Shown here one piece after another: positions 8,312 through 15,823 of a stretch of DNA of 64,000 bases; position 1 is the first letter of the stretch; the number at the start of each line of letters is the position of its first letter. Source of the stretch: an uncultured Oscillibacter sp. (GTDB taxonomy: Bacteria > Bacillota > Clostridia > Oscillospirales > Oscillospiraceae); the NCBI GenBank assembly GCA_910577405.1, contig CAJTMG010000001.1, forward strand, positions 227,818 through 291,817. The letters are read 5' to 3'. The position numbers and the translations under genes are program-made. The notes below the pieces were generated by a model that did not search any database, was not told the DNA's origin, and saw nothing but the letters and a program-made list of their open reading frames with translations.

Positions 8312-8792
8312 GGCCGTCCTCCGTCAGGTCCAGGAACTGCTCAAAGGGATCGGATTGCAGGGCCAGCTTCCGGGTAGCCTCCGCCGCAAGCTCTTTCAGC
8401 TCTCTCTGAGACTCCCGCAGGGCTCTTTCCCGGCTGTGTTCCGCCTCCGCCCGTGCCTGAGCCACAATCTGTGCCGCCTGTGTCTGGGCCTGGGCGAGCT
8501 GCTCCTCCGTGGACTGCTGAATCGCCTGCTGCGCCTTGGCCCGGGCCTGATGGATCTCCTCCGCCGCGCCGTTCAGCTTCGCCTGATACTCCGCTTTGAT
8601 CTGTTCCGCCTCCGCCAGCTTCGCGTCCGCCTGGGCGTCCAGATCCTTATAATACGCTTCCCGCTTCTGCATGAACTGCTTCACCGGCTTGAAAAGAAGG
8701 AAGTACAGCCCGCCGGTCAGGATCGCAAGGTTCATCCAGTGGAGCAGAATCTGCTGGTAATCGATATTCAGAGGAATATTCACGCCGTCCAC
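8298..8792 (-). CDS. atpF: F1F0 ATP synthase subunit b
   Basis: The 164-residue protein has one membrane helix near the N-terminus (about 15-34, MNLAILTGGLYFLLF) and a long alanine/glutamine-rich helix (about 40-150) that forms the peripheral stalk. It starts at GTG (8792), five bases after the atpE stop, with AAGGCAG upstream. The end, EQFLDLTEDGHEKR, overlaps atpA. Its partner delta domain is carried by the fused atpA. Confidence 0.92.
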   Translation of the reverse strand: MDGVNIPLNIDYQQILLHWMNLAILTGGLYFLLFKPVKQFMQKREAYYKDLDAQADAKLAEAEQIKAEYQAKLNGAAEEIHQARAKAQQAIQQSTEEQLAQAQTQAAQIVAQARAEAEHSRERALRESQRELKELAAEATRKLALQSDPFEQFLDLTEDGHEKR

Positions 8793-8797
8793 CTGCC

Positions 8798-9163
8798 TTA
8801 CAATACAAAGATAATCAGTATGACCACCAGCAGCGCATAGATGATGGCCGTTTCAATAAACACCAGGCCGAGCATCATGGTGGTGCGGATCTTGCTCTCG
8901 GCCTCCGGCTGACGGGCGATGCTCTCGGCGGACTTGGCCACCACCATGCCCATGCCGACCGCTCCGCCTGCCGCCGCCAAGCCGACCGCTATGCCGGAGG
9001 CGACGGCTTTCAGTCCGAGGGCGCCGCCCGCCTCCTCCACAGCCGCCGTGTTTTCACCAGGGGCGTCCGTCTCCGCCGCAAACGCCGTTACCGTCAGCGA
9101 CAGGGACAGCAGGAGCGCAAACAGCAGGGCGCAGAGCTTCTTTCCTTTAGACAGTCTTTTCAT
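8798..9163 (-). CDS. atpE: F1F0 ATP synthase subunit c with a signal-peptide-like N-terminus
   Basis: The protein is 121 residues; most c subunits are 70-90. Residues 1-29 look like a cleavable signal peptide (basic start, leucine-rich core, AFA before AET), followed by an acidic linker and then the normal hairpin: helix 1 (about 48-78), the polar loop ARQPEA (83-88) and helix 2 with the ion-binding Glu104 in FIETAIIY. Thr105 and Tyr109 follow the Na+ pattern E-S/T-x3-Y, but the glutamine of Na+ c rings (Q32 in Ilyobacter) is Met71 here, so H+ use is more likely. The ribosome-binding site is GGAGG. Confidence 0.93.
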   Translation of the reverse strand: MKRLSKGKKLCALLFALLLSLSLTVTAFAAETDAPGENTAAVEEAGGALGLKAVASGIAVGLAAAGGAVGMGMVVAKSAESIARQPEAESKIRTTMMLGLVFIETAIIYALLVVILIIFVL

Positions 9164-9240
9164 TGCGAAAACCTCCAGTTATGTAAATAATATTATACAG
9201 GCGCTCCCTTCTTGGAACGCGAAAACGGAATCCATAGGCG

Positions 9241-10026
9241 CTACTCGGACACCTCTCCATAATACAGCGCCGTCAGCATCGTCAGCACGTAGGTCTGTAT
9301 CAGGGCGTGAAGCAGGGTAAACAGCACGCCAACGACCACGGGGAGCACAAAACTGAGACTGACATAATAATACACAAGCTCCGTCACCAAAAGACCGCTG
9401 AGCAGGGCGCCGAAGAGACGGAAGCTCATGGAAATCGGCAGAGAGAACTCCTTCAGGGTTTTGCCGATTCCCCTGACGCCGTTGCCCGCAAAGCCGCCGG
9501 ACATAATGAAGAGGTACGACAGGACGCCCAGGGCAATGGCCGCGTTCACATCCGACAGGGGCGCGGGGAGGGTTATGGGACCTCCATGCACCGTAATGAC
9601 CTGAATCCCCAACAATTCAAAGAGCGTGCCGGTAAAGATGAAGGCGCCGGCGGAAAAAATATAAGCTCCCAGCGCGCCGAAGCGGTGAGGGCTGTTGGAT
9701 TTGGCCATATGGTCGAATAAGCCCACCACTTCTTCTAGTATCAGCTGAACTTTTCCCGGCGCGTACTGAAAACGGGGAATGACAAACATCCGGACCAGCG
9801 CGGCGGCAATCAGCAGAAAGGCCGTTACGGCAAAGGCGGAAATCAGGCCCGGATTGACCTCCTTCAGGCCGAACAGACTCACGCGGTTCAGGTCGTGCAG
9901 CACCGCGTCCCGCATGGCCTCCTGCACGCTTTCCGACCGGTCCTGGGGCCCTGCCAGCAAAGCCCCGGTCAGAAGCAGCAGTACGACCACCGCCCAGATG
10001 ACCAGCCCTTTCCTGTGTTCTTTCAT
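9241..10026 (-). CDS. atpB: F1F0 ATP synthase subunit a
   Basis: This 261-residue polytopic membrane protein carries the essential arginine of the ion channel in ISMSFRLFG, followed by GALLSGLLVTEL and the C-terminal helix TLLHALIQTYVLTMLTA. The start at 10026 (MKEHRKG) is chosen over the longer frame because AGAAGGG lies 8 bases upstream. It is the first gene of the atp operon; no atpI precedes it. 77 bases separate it from atpE. Confidence 0.93.
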   Translation of the reverse strand: MKEHRKGLVIWAVVVLLLLTGALLAGPQDRSESVQEAMRDAVLHDLNRVSLFGLKEVNPGLISAFAVTAFLLIAAALVRMFVIPRFQYAPGKVQLILEEVVGLFDHMAKSNSPHRFGALGAYIFSAGAFIFTGTLFELLGIQVITVHGGPITLPAPLSDVNAAIALGVLSYLFIMSGGFAGNGVRGIGKTLKEFSLPISMSFRLFGALLSGLLVTELVYYYVSLSFVLPVVVGVLFTLLHALIQTYVLTMLTALYYGEVSE

Positions 10027-10087
10027 CGAAGCATCCCTTCTCTCACACAAATGTAGTCCCGGCCATTTTCCGGGCAATACCTTCTCT

Positions 10088-10116
10088 ATTATAACGCCGC
10101 TGTCAAGCCGTGAAAA
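10088..10116 (-). promoter_or_regulatory. Promoter of the atp operon
   Basis: On the minus strand TATAAT (10088-10093) lies 17 bases from TTTTCA (10111-10116), about 60 bases before atpB. A TTGACA sits only 7 bases from the -10 box, too close to serve as its -35. Confidence 0.6.
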
Positions 10117-10449
10117 CGTTTGCCTCCCGTTTTGCAGGGCGGCTTCTTTTGTGTTTTTCCCTTTTTGCGGGCCGGTATATATCCAAAAAACAGAAGAAAA
10201 GGGAAGAATTTTGATTATCTGGATGTTTTTTCAATTTCCCGGCAAATTTATGGAAATTTTACGGCTTATTCTGCATTTCCCCAGCGGCGCGGCCCGTATC
10301 CGGACGTTCCTCTTAGACGTGAAAGCCGTCACTTTTCCGCAGGTTTTCGCCGTCCTGCCGGGGATCTTTGCAGAGCCGCTGGTTCCCGTTTTCCCAAATT
10401 TTTAACGGATTTTTTATACCCAACTATTCTATGCCGAAGGCCCCTGCAT
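10117..10449. other. Intergenic stretch between omega-amidase gene and atp promoter
   Basis: I see no gene here. It is T-rich in its first half. The minus strand just after the hydrolase stop has only a very short GCC/GGC hairpin, so no clear terminator for that gene is visible. Confidence 0.4.
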
Positions 10450-11283
10450 TTACTCCATCCTCCTGTCCTTATTCTCCGTCAGCGTGTACAAATCCTCCCG
10501 GCGGGCGGACAGAAGCGGCAGCTGCTCCCGGACGCTCTCCAGACGATTCAGGTCCAGGTCCGCATACAGGATTTCCGCCCCCGCTCCCGCCCGGCAGAGG
10601 ACAGTCCCCCATGGGTCCGCGGCGATGGAATTTCCGTAGGCTATGTAGGACGCCCTTTCATCCCTCGCCGGGGAGACGCCTACGGTAAAGCATTGATTGT
10701 CCACCGCCCTCTGACGGAACAGCAATTCCCAATGAGCCGGGCCAGTGGTCATGTTGAACGCCGCGGGAACAAACAGACACTTCGCTCCCCGAAGGCACAT
10801 ACAGCGGGCCAGCTCCTCAAACCGCAGGTCAAAGCAGATACACAGGCCCATGGTCCCGAACTCCGTCTCGAAGGTTGTAATTTCGTTCCCCGGGGATAAC
10901 ACGTCCGACTCCCGGAACCGCTGGCCGCCTTTCACGTCGATGTCAAACAGATGGGCCTTGCGGTGCCTTGCGAGCTGTAGGCCGTGGCGGTCATAGACAT
11001 AGCTGGTATTATACACCCGTCCCTCTTCCAGCTCCGGAAGGGACCCTGCCACGATGTACATCCCCAGCTCCGCCGCCAATGCCGAAAGCGTTCTCTGTGC
11101 CGGCCCGCCCTCTTCCTCGCCATAGGCCCGGAAGCAGCGATTATCATAGGGACAGCAGAACATCTCCGGCAGTACCCCGATATCCGCCCCCCGCGCCTTT
11201 GCCTCCCGAAGGTCCTTGCAGGCCCGGGAGAGATTCGCCTCCTTATCTGCCGTCACAGGCATCTGAATCAGTGCCGCGCGCAT
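10450..11283 (-). CDS. Omega-amidase-like carbon-nitrogen hydrolase (Nit2/MtnU type)
   Basis: The 277-residue protein is a nitrilase-superfamily amidase with the Glu-Lys-Cys triad: Glu in VLPEMFC, Lys in HRKAHLFDIDV and Cys in GLCICFDLRF. The segments HLFDIDV, TTGPAHWELL and SPARDERASY are those of omega-amidases (Nit2; MtnU in Bacillus), which hydrolyse alpha-ketoglutaramate and 2-oxosuccinamate left by glutamine or asparagine transaminases. The start at 11283 has AGGGAGGT upstream; the frame runs much further back but crosses the promoter. A KAT-like aminotransferase (18108-19277) could supply the substrate. Function is inferred from family resemblance; other amidases of this clan are possible. 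Confidence 0.85.
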   Translation of the reverse strand: MRAALIQMPVTADKEANLSRACKDLREAKARGADIGVLPEMFCCPYDNRCFRAYGEEEGGPAQRTLSALAAELGMYIVAGSLPELEEGRVYNTSYVYDRHGLQLARHRKAHLFDIDVKGGQRFRESDVLSPGNEITTFETEFGTMGLCICFDLRFEELARCMCLRGAKCLFVPAAFNMTTGPAHWELLFRQRAVDNQCFTVGVSPARDERASYIAYGNSIAADPWGTVLCRAGAGAEILYADLDLNRLESVREQLPLLSARREDLYTLTENKDRRME

Positions 11284-11316
11284 AAAAATACCTCCCTGCA
11301 TCCGTACTTCCGGCCT

Positions 11317-11346
11317 ATTGTAACATAAGAAAACGTATGATACAAT
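11317..11346. promoter_or_regulatory. Interlocked divergent promoters
   Basis: The plus strand reads TTGTAA (11318-11323), 17 bases, TACAAT (11341-11346). The minus strand reads TTGTAT (11340-11345), 17 bases, TACAAT (11317-11322). Each -10 box overlaps the other's -35 box, so polymerase can hold only one at a time. They drive the YjbQ gene (plus) and the omega-amidase gene (minus), each with a leader of about 25 bases. Confidence 0.75.
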
Positions 11347-11376
11347 AGAGCATACTACCGATTCAGGAGGATTCTT

Positions 11377-11829
11377 ATGGCTGTCTATACGGAAACGAAA
11401 ACCTACCATACCAAGGCGCATATGGGCATGATCGACGTGACGGAAGATTTTCAGCAAGCTGTCTCTGAAGCCTGCCGCAAACACGGGATTTCCGCCGGAA
11501 CCGTCACAGGCTTCACCACCGGCGGCGTGGCGGGACTGACGACTCTGGAGTTCGAGCCGGGCATGGTGAACCACGACCTGAAAGCCGCCCTGGACGTGTT
11601 CTCCCCCTATCTGGACGAAAACGGACGGGTCATACCCTATTGGCACCACGAAACCTGGCACGATGACAACGGCTCCTCCCATATCAAGGCCGCCCTGCTC
11701 TCGCCCTTTATCACCGTGCCCTTTGTGGACGGAAAAATTACCGTAGGCCCCTGGCAGAATCTGACCCTGGTGGAATGCGATACCCGGGACCGCGTGCGGG
11801 ATATCGTCTTTCAGGTCATGGGCGAGTAA
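11377..11829 (+). CDS. YjbQ/UPF0047 family protein
   Basis: The 150-residue protein has the family's signature blocks: a central HHETWHDDNGSSHIKAALL stretch with conserved histidines and the ending TVPFVDGKITVGPWQNLTLVE followed by VFQVMGE (quoted in parts). Family members are small trimeric proteins; some show weak thiamine-phosphate synthase activity in vivo, but the physiological role is unsettled. The ribosome-binding site is AGGAGG, 7 bases before ATG. It is followed 3 bases later by a small membrane protein gene. Confidence 0.9.
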   Translation: MAVYTETKTYHTKAHMGMIDVTEDFQQAVSEACRKHGISAGTVTGFTTGGVAGLTTLEFEPGMVNHDLKAALDVFSPYLDENGRVIPYWHHETWHDDNGSSHIKAALLSPFITVPFVDGKITVGPWQNLTLVECDTRDRVRDIVFQVMGE

Positions 11830-11832
11830 GCT

Positions 11833-12069
11833 ATGGGACTGGTTCTGGGGCTTTCCCTGCTGACGGGCTTTGGCGCTGTGATCGCTGGCTTTTACCTTGG
11901 GCGGGAGGCGTACTTCCTTTGGACGCGATTCCGGAGGAAACCCGCCGCCGTCTTCTTCGGGATTCTATGCGCCGCTGCCATTGCCTACGCCTGCGCCGCC
12001 TTATGCCTTGCCGTCAGCGTGATGGAATTCGGCAGATTCTTCGACCTCTTCCCCGAAAACCTGATTTGA
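11833..12069 (+). CDS. Small membrane protein, two predicted helices
   Basis: The 78-residue protein has two hydrophobic segments, about 3-24 (LVLGLSLLTGFGAVIAGFYL) and about 39-62 (AVFFGILCAAAIAYACAALC), joined by a basic loop RFRRK that suggests an inside loop. It starts 3 bases after the YjbQ stop and is probably co-translated; its own ribosome-binding site is poor. No family is recognised and no function can be given. Confidence 0.6.
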   Translation: MGLVLGLSLLTGFGAVIAGFYLGREAYFLWTRFRRKPAAVFFGILCAAAIAYACAALCLAVSVMEFGRFFDLFPENLI

Positions 12070-12087
12070 CGCGGAGAAACGCATTCA

Positions 12088-12120
12088 TCCCGGACCGCCG
12101 TTTTCAGGAGGGGTCCGGGA
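12088..12120. terminator. Possible convergent hairpin
   Basis: TCCCGGACC (12088-12096) pairs with GGTCCGGGA (12112-12120) over a 15-base loop, at the meeting point of the YjbQ unit and the LacI-type gene, whose last codons form the right arm. There is no T run on either side, so termination would be weak or factor-dependent. Confidence 0.4.
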
Positions 12121-13144
12121 GATTGTATTTCGTGCGGATCAGAATGTCCGTATACAGGAATTCCTTTGCGGGGGGCTTGTCGCGGCAGAGGGCGTCAAAG
12201 AGGACCATAGGCGGGAGAGCGCCCTGTTGGAAAGCCGCCTGGTCAATGGCAAAGCTCAGGCTGCCGTTCCGAAGAAGCTGCCGGTTGGGGGCGTTCAGGT
12301 CGTAGGCGATCACCCGCACCCGGCCTTTCAGTCCCGCCTCCTCCACCGCCTGACAGACGCCCTGCTGGCCGTTAGCTGTGACATAGATGGCGCTCAGATC
12401 CGGAGTCGTTTGCAGAATATGCTGGGTAATCTCATGGGCGTAATCGTCCCGGTCAAAGCAGGGCTGGAAGGGCAATAGCTGGATATCCTCCGCGCCCTCC
12501 GAGGCCAGGGCTTCAAAACAGCCGCTGACCCTTGCGCTGTGGGCCGTGTTGTTCAGATGGCCCGTCAGAGTAAAGACCTTCCCGCCGTTTGGAAGCATCT
12601 GCCGGAGCAGCACCGCCGCCGTCTGCCCCGCCCGATAGTTGTCCATGCCGATAAAGCACAGGCGGCGGCTCCCTGGGGCGTCGGAGTTCAGCGTGACCAC
12701 CGGGATGCCCTGATGATGCAGCTCGTTGATACGCTCCACCAGCTCGGGGGCGTTGTTGGGGGCGATGGCAAGTCCCCGCACGCCCTCTTTCAAAAGCTCG
12801 TCGATGGCCTCCAGCACCTTCTCCGCGTCCAGTCCCTTGATTTCCTTTATCAGCAGGTCCGCTCCAGACGCGCGCAGCTCCTCCGCACTCTGCGCCGCCC
12901 CGCGGGAGACGTCCTGCATAGTGGTGGTCTCTGCGGACTGCAATATCATGCCTAATAAAAACACCTGCTTATTCCGCACCAGCGCCTGGCCGATCATATT
13001 GGGCTTGTATCCCAGATCCTTTGCAATCTGAAGGATACGCGCGGATACCTCCGGATTGACGCGGCCCCGGTTGTGCAGCGCCCGGTCCACCGTCCCACGG
13101 GATACCCCTGCCAGTTCCGCTATCTGCTGGGCTGTAACTGCCAT
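12104..13144 (-). CDS. LacI family regulator, probable inositol repressor
   Basis: The 346-residue protein has an N-terminal LacI helix-turn-helix and hinge (VTAQQIAELAGVSRGTVDRA, then NRGRVNPEVSARILQIAKDLGYKPN, given in parts) and a type I periplasmic-binding fold (about 60-330) that would bind a sugar or cyclitol. It lies beside, and divergent from, the symporter-iolG-iolI genes. Palindromic TTGCACGCAA-like sites, a plausible LacI-type operator, occur in front of those genes. The inducer is therefore probably an inositol or its keto derivative; this is inferred from context, not from the protein alone. The ribosome-binding site is AGGAGGG. Confidence 0.9.
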   Translation of the reverse strand: MAVTAQQIAELAGVSRGTVDRALHNRGRVNPEVSARILQIAKDLGYKPNMIGQALVRNKQVFLLGMILQSAETTTMQDVSRGAAQSAEELRASGADLLIKEIKGLDAEKVLEAIDELLKEGVRGLAIAPNNAPELVERINELHHQGIPVVTLNSDAPGSRRLCFIGMDNYRAGQTAAVLLRQMLPNGGKVFTLTGHLNNTAHSARVSGCFEALASEGAEDIQLLPFQPCFDRDDYAHEITQHILQTTPDLSAIYVTANGQQGVCQAVEEAGLKGRVRVIAYDLNAPNRQLLRNGSLSFAIDQAAFQQGALPPMVLFDALCRDKPPAKEFLYTDILIRTKYNLPDPS

Positions 13145-13187
13145 ATACTCCCTCCTGTTTTTGCTTCTGTTTTCTGATTACCTCTGA

Positions 13188-13216
13188 ATTATAATGGAAA
13201 CCAGCGTTCTTTGCAA
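13188..13216 (-). promoter_or_regulatory. Promoter of the LacI-type regulator
   Basis: On the minus strand TTGCAA (13211-13216), 17 bases and TATAAT (13188-13193) form a near-consensus promoter about 45 bases before the start codon. The -35 box shares TTGC with the operator motif, so self-control is possible. Confidence 0.75.
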
Positions 13217-13446
13217 GTCCCGCGCCGTCCAATTCACGCCCTTTTCATATCCCCGCCCTGTGGAACCGCAGCCTGTTTGTTCCCGCCTGGAATCCCGCGA
13301 AAAATCCCCTTTCTTTCCCCTGTACGGCATTCACAGGCCCGGTTTTATGCAGTATGACGGCGCTGACGGCAGAGGAGGCATTTTCCCGGCGTGCATTTTT
13401 CAAATTGCGTCATAAAATTAACAAATTCCGGAAACGCACGCACATA

Positions 13447-13528
13447 TTGCACGCAAGTTTTGAAATCCATAGGCAGAATCCACAACAAAGCCGCTGGATT
13501 CTGCGTGCTTTCACAAAGTTGCACGCAA
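13447..13528 (+). promoter_or_regulatory. Two copies of a palindromic operator candidate upstream of the symporter
   Basis: TTGCACGCAA occurs exactly at 13447-13456 and 13519-13528, 72 bases apart start to start. It has the form TTGC-nn-GCAA, a LacI-like half-site arrangement. Partial copies lie at 13389-13395 (GCGTGCA) and 13502-13508 (TGCGTGC). They sit upstream of the promoter at 13543-13571, a spacing that could support looping with the copy at 13653-13662. Confidence 0.6.
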
Positions 13529-13542
13529 TGGGCAATTTTCTC

Positions 13543-13571
13543 TTGCAAAGTTTCGGAATCCATGGTATTTT
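13543..13571 (+). promoter_or_regulatory. Promoter candidate of the symporter gene
   Basis: TTGCAA (13543-13548), 17 bases and TATTTT (13566-13571) give a usable sigma-A promoter about 130 bases before the symporter start. Operator-like sites lie on both sides. Confidence 0.5.
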
Positions 13572-13652
13572 AAGTTTACAAGGTCGTTATCCGCAATAGA
13601 CCGGACAGGAATGGTGTTGCCGCGCCGCCGCCGGACCCAACAAATTCATTGT

Positions 13653-13662
13653 TTGCGTGCAT
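13653..13662 (+). promoter_or_regulatory. Downstream operator candidate
   Basis: TTGCGTGCAT matches the palindrome TTGCGTGCAA at nine of ten positions. It lies between the promoter and the symporter start, where a bound repressor would block elongation. Confidence 0.5.
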
Positions 13663-13706
13663 TTTCTCTCTTTCCTCCAAAAACGTGTTATATTGGAGGG
13701 CTAAGC

Positions 13707-15368
13707 ATGACATTCTTCAGTTCGACAATCTGGACCCTGATCTCATTCGTACTCTTTACCGCGCTGGTAGCCATTATCTCCAGCTGGAAGACCAAGGACG
13801 ACAAGCTGGATTCCGCCGAGGGCTACTTCCTGGCCGGGCGGGGACTGCCGGGCGTGGTAATCGCCGGTTCCCTGCTGTTGACAAACCTTTCCGCTGAACA
13901 GCTCGTGGGACTGAACGGACAGAGCTGGAAATCCAATATGGGCCCCATCGCCTGGGAAGTGGGTTCCATGTTCACACTGCTGGTGCTGGCTTACTACTTC
14001 CTGCCCCGTTACCTCAAGATGGGCGCAATGACCATTCCCTCCCTGATGGAAGCCCGCTATGGCAAGGGAACCAAGACCATGTTCTCCCTTGTTATCGTGG
14101 TGATGTATTCCATTCTGAACCTGCCCGTGATCCTGTATTCCGGCGCGGTGGTGTTTGAGCAGATCTTCAATATCTCCGGTATGCTGGGCGTGACCACCTT
14201 CCAATCTGTGGCGATTCTGTGCCTGATCATCGGCATCATCGGCGGCTGCTACGCAATCTTCGGCGGTCTGAAAGCCGTGGCCGTGTCCGATACCATCAAC
14301 GGCATCGGTCTGATTATCGGCGGCCTGATGGTTCCCTTTATCGGCTTTGCGGTGCTGGCTTCTCAGACCGGCGGACATGGCATCATCGACGGCATCAAGT
14401 ACATCGTCGAGGCCGACCCCGCAAAGCTGAACGCAGTGAACGCCTGGAACGCTCCCGAGCCGGAAGTGCCCTGGCCCCTGATTATCACCGGTATGTTCTT
14501 CAATAACCTCTACTGGTGGTGCACAAACCAGTCCTTTGTTCAGCGGTCCCTGGCGGCGAAATCCCTGAAGGAAGGTCAAAAGGGCGCGATCTTCTGCGGC
14601 TTCCTGAAGTGCCTGGGTCCCCTGTATCTGGTCATTCCCGGCATCATCGCTTTCTATCTGCCCTCTATTCAGGACTCCATTGCCGCCGCGGGTGACAAGG
14701 CCATCGACTTCGCCTACCCCGCCCTGATCTCCGCCATTATCCCCAAGCCGGTAATGGGCTTCTTCGCGGCTGTCATGTTCGGCGCGATTCTCTCTTCCTT
14801 CAACTCCGTGCTGAACTCCGCTTCCACCATGTTCACCCTGGACCTCTACCGTTCCGCGTTCAAGCCCGACGCCTCCGACGTGCATTGCGTGAAGGTCGGC
14901 AAGATTTATGGCACCATCGCGGGCTGCGTCTCCATCGTTATCGCGCCCTTCGTAATGAACGCGTCCGGCATCACCACTTTCCTGAACTCCATGAGCCAGT
15001 TCGTGTCCCTGCCGGTCCTGTGCACCATCCTGGGCGTGTTTATGTTCAAACGCCTGCCCGCCTACACCCCTAAGGTCATCACCGTCTTCCATGTGATCTG
15101 CTACGGCGCTTTCCTGCTGATCGCTCCCAATTATCCCGGCACCAGCAACCCCATCCACTACCTCTATGCTATGGCCGTCCTGTTCCCCGTTGAGCTGATT
15201 ATCATGTGGGCCCTGAATAAGTACCGGCCTTCTGAGGAGTACGTGATTCAGGACGTGGGCGCGGTGGACCTGACCCCCTGGAAATACCGTCACGTGGTGT
15301 CCATCATCGGCCTGATTCTCGCTGTAGCCATCTACTTCGTCTTCTCCCCCCTGGGCATCGCGGCGTAA
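13707..15368 (+). CDS. Sodium:solute symporter (SSS family), probable inositol transporter
   Basis: The 553-residue protein has about 13-14 membrane helices of the SSS/SLC5 fold, with the family features YFLAGRGLPG near the N-terminus, LTNLSAEQLVGLNGQ in the first core helix and GAILSSFNSVLNSASTMF, whose serines correspond to the Na+ site of vSGLT. It carries a solute inward with Na+. The start at 13707 has GGAGGG 6 bases upstream; the longer frame crosses regulatory DNA. The next genes, iolG and iolI, point to myo-inositol or a related cyclitol as substrate. Substrate is inference; the family is clear. Confidence 0.92.
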   Translation: MTFFSSTIWTLISFVLFTALVAIISSWKTKDDKLDSAEGYFLAGRGLPGVVIAGSLLLTNLSAEQLVGLNGQSWKSNMGPIAWEVGSMFTLLVLAYYFLPRYLKMGAMTIPSLMEARYGKGTKTMFSLVIVVMYSILNLPVILYSGAVVFEQIFNISGMLGVTTFQSVAILCLIIGIIGGCYAIFGGLKAVAVSDTINGIGLIIGGLMVPFIGFAVLASQTGGHGIIDGIKYIVEADPAKLNAVNAWNAPEPEVPWPLIITGMFFNNLYWWCTNQSFVQRSLAAKSLKEGQKGAIFCGFLKCLGPLYLVIPGIIAFYLPSIQDSIAAAGDKAIDFAYPALISAIIPKPVMGFFAAVMFGAILSSFNSVLNSASTMFTLDLYRSAFKPDASDVHCVKVGKIYGTIAGCVSIVIAPFVMNASGITTFLNSMSQFVSLPVLCTILGVFMFKRLPAYTPKVITVFHVICYGAFLLIAPNYPGTSNPIHYLYAMAVLFPVELIIMWALNKYRPSEEYVIQDVGAVDLTPWKYRHVVSIIGLILAVAIYFVFSPLGIAA

Positions 15369-15427
15369 ATTGTGAGTCAGGCACCCTCTGTTCCCCTTGT
15401 TCCGCTCATGAATCTGTAGTCTCTTGC

Positions 15428-15469
15428 TTCCCCGTCGAAGTCTTGTGCTCCGGCGGGGAATTCCTTTTT
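15428..15469 (+). terminator. Terminator after the symporter gene
   Basis: TTCCCCGTCG (15428-15437) pairs with CGGCGGGGAA (15451-15460), one G-U pair, 13-base loop, followed by TTCCTTTTT. It separates the symporter from iolG, which has its own promoter. Confidence 0.85.
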
Positions 15470-15514
15470 GCTCCAGCCAGTGTGCCGCCTGCTTATTCAC
15501 GTTCTATTCTCTCA

Positions 15515-15565
15515 TTGCACGCTCTTTGTACGGCATTTCCTCCGCCAGGCCCCATAAATGCACGC
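15515..15565 (+). promoter_or_regulatory. Partial operator copies upstream of iolG
   Basis: TTGCACGC (15515-15522) and TGCACGC (15559-15565) repeat the core of the operator candidate seen before the symporter. They lie about 90-135 bases upstream of the iolG promoter. Confidence 0.4.
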
Positions 15566-15649
15566 GCTCTCCCCTGACCCGGGCGGCATATTGTGGGAGA
15601 CGCCAAAATTTTTGATGGAGATTTGTGTAGTATACTGGTAAGAAAATGC

Positions 15650-15721
15650 TTGCGTTCACGAGCACGCTGTGCTACAATACAAAACAAGAGGAAGAACAGA
15701 AAACGCACGCAAAACGCACGC
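15650..15721 (+). promoter_or_regulatory. iolG promoter with two downstream operator repeats
   Basis: TTGCGT (15650-15655), 17 bases and TACAAT (15673-15678) form the promoter. Just downstream AAACGCACGC occurs twice, at 15701-15710 and 15712-15721, 11 bases apart, so one helical turn. Both carry the GCACGC core found upstream of the symporter, consistent with shared control by the LacI-type protein. Confidence 0.65.
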
Positions 15722-15823
15722 ATCAAATCATCTCCCTCCCGTCTCCGGCAAGAGCATGGGAGCGCTGCCAGAAAAGAAAACGTTCAATCACTTGAAAAAT
15801 CATTTTGGATGGAGGAAAATATC

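Noticed and set aside
10101..10109. TTGACA beside the atp -10 box as its -35
   Set aside because: The spacing is only 7 bases; TTTTCA at 17 bases is the usable hexamer.
10450..11682. 410-residue version of the omega-amidase
   Set aside because: The extra N-terminal part crosses the divergent promoters and the start of the YjbQ gene; the 277-residue form has a proper ribosome-binding site.
13743..15500. 585-codon open frame antisense to the symporter gene
   Set aside because: Composition is that of a GC-rich shadow frame (many H, D, G, Q), there is no ribosome-binding site, and the plus-strand gene is certain.
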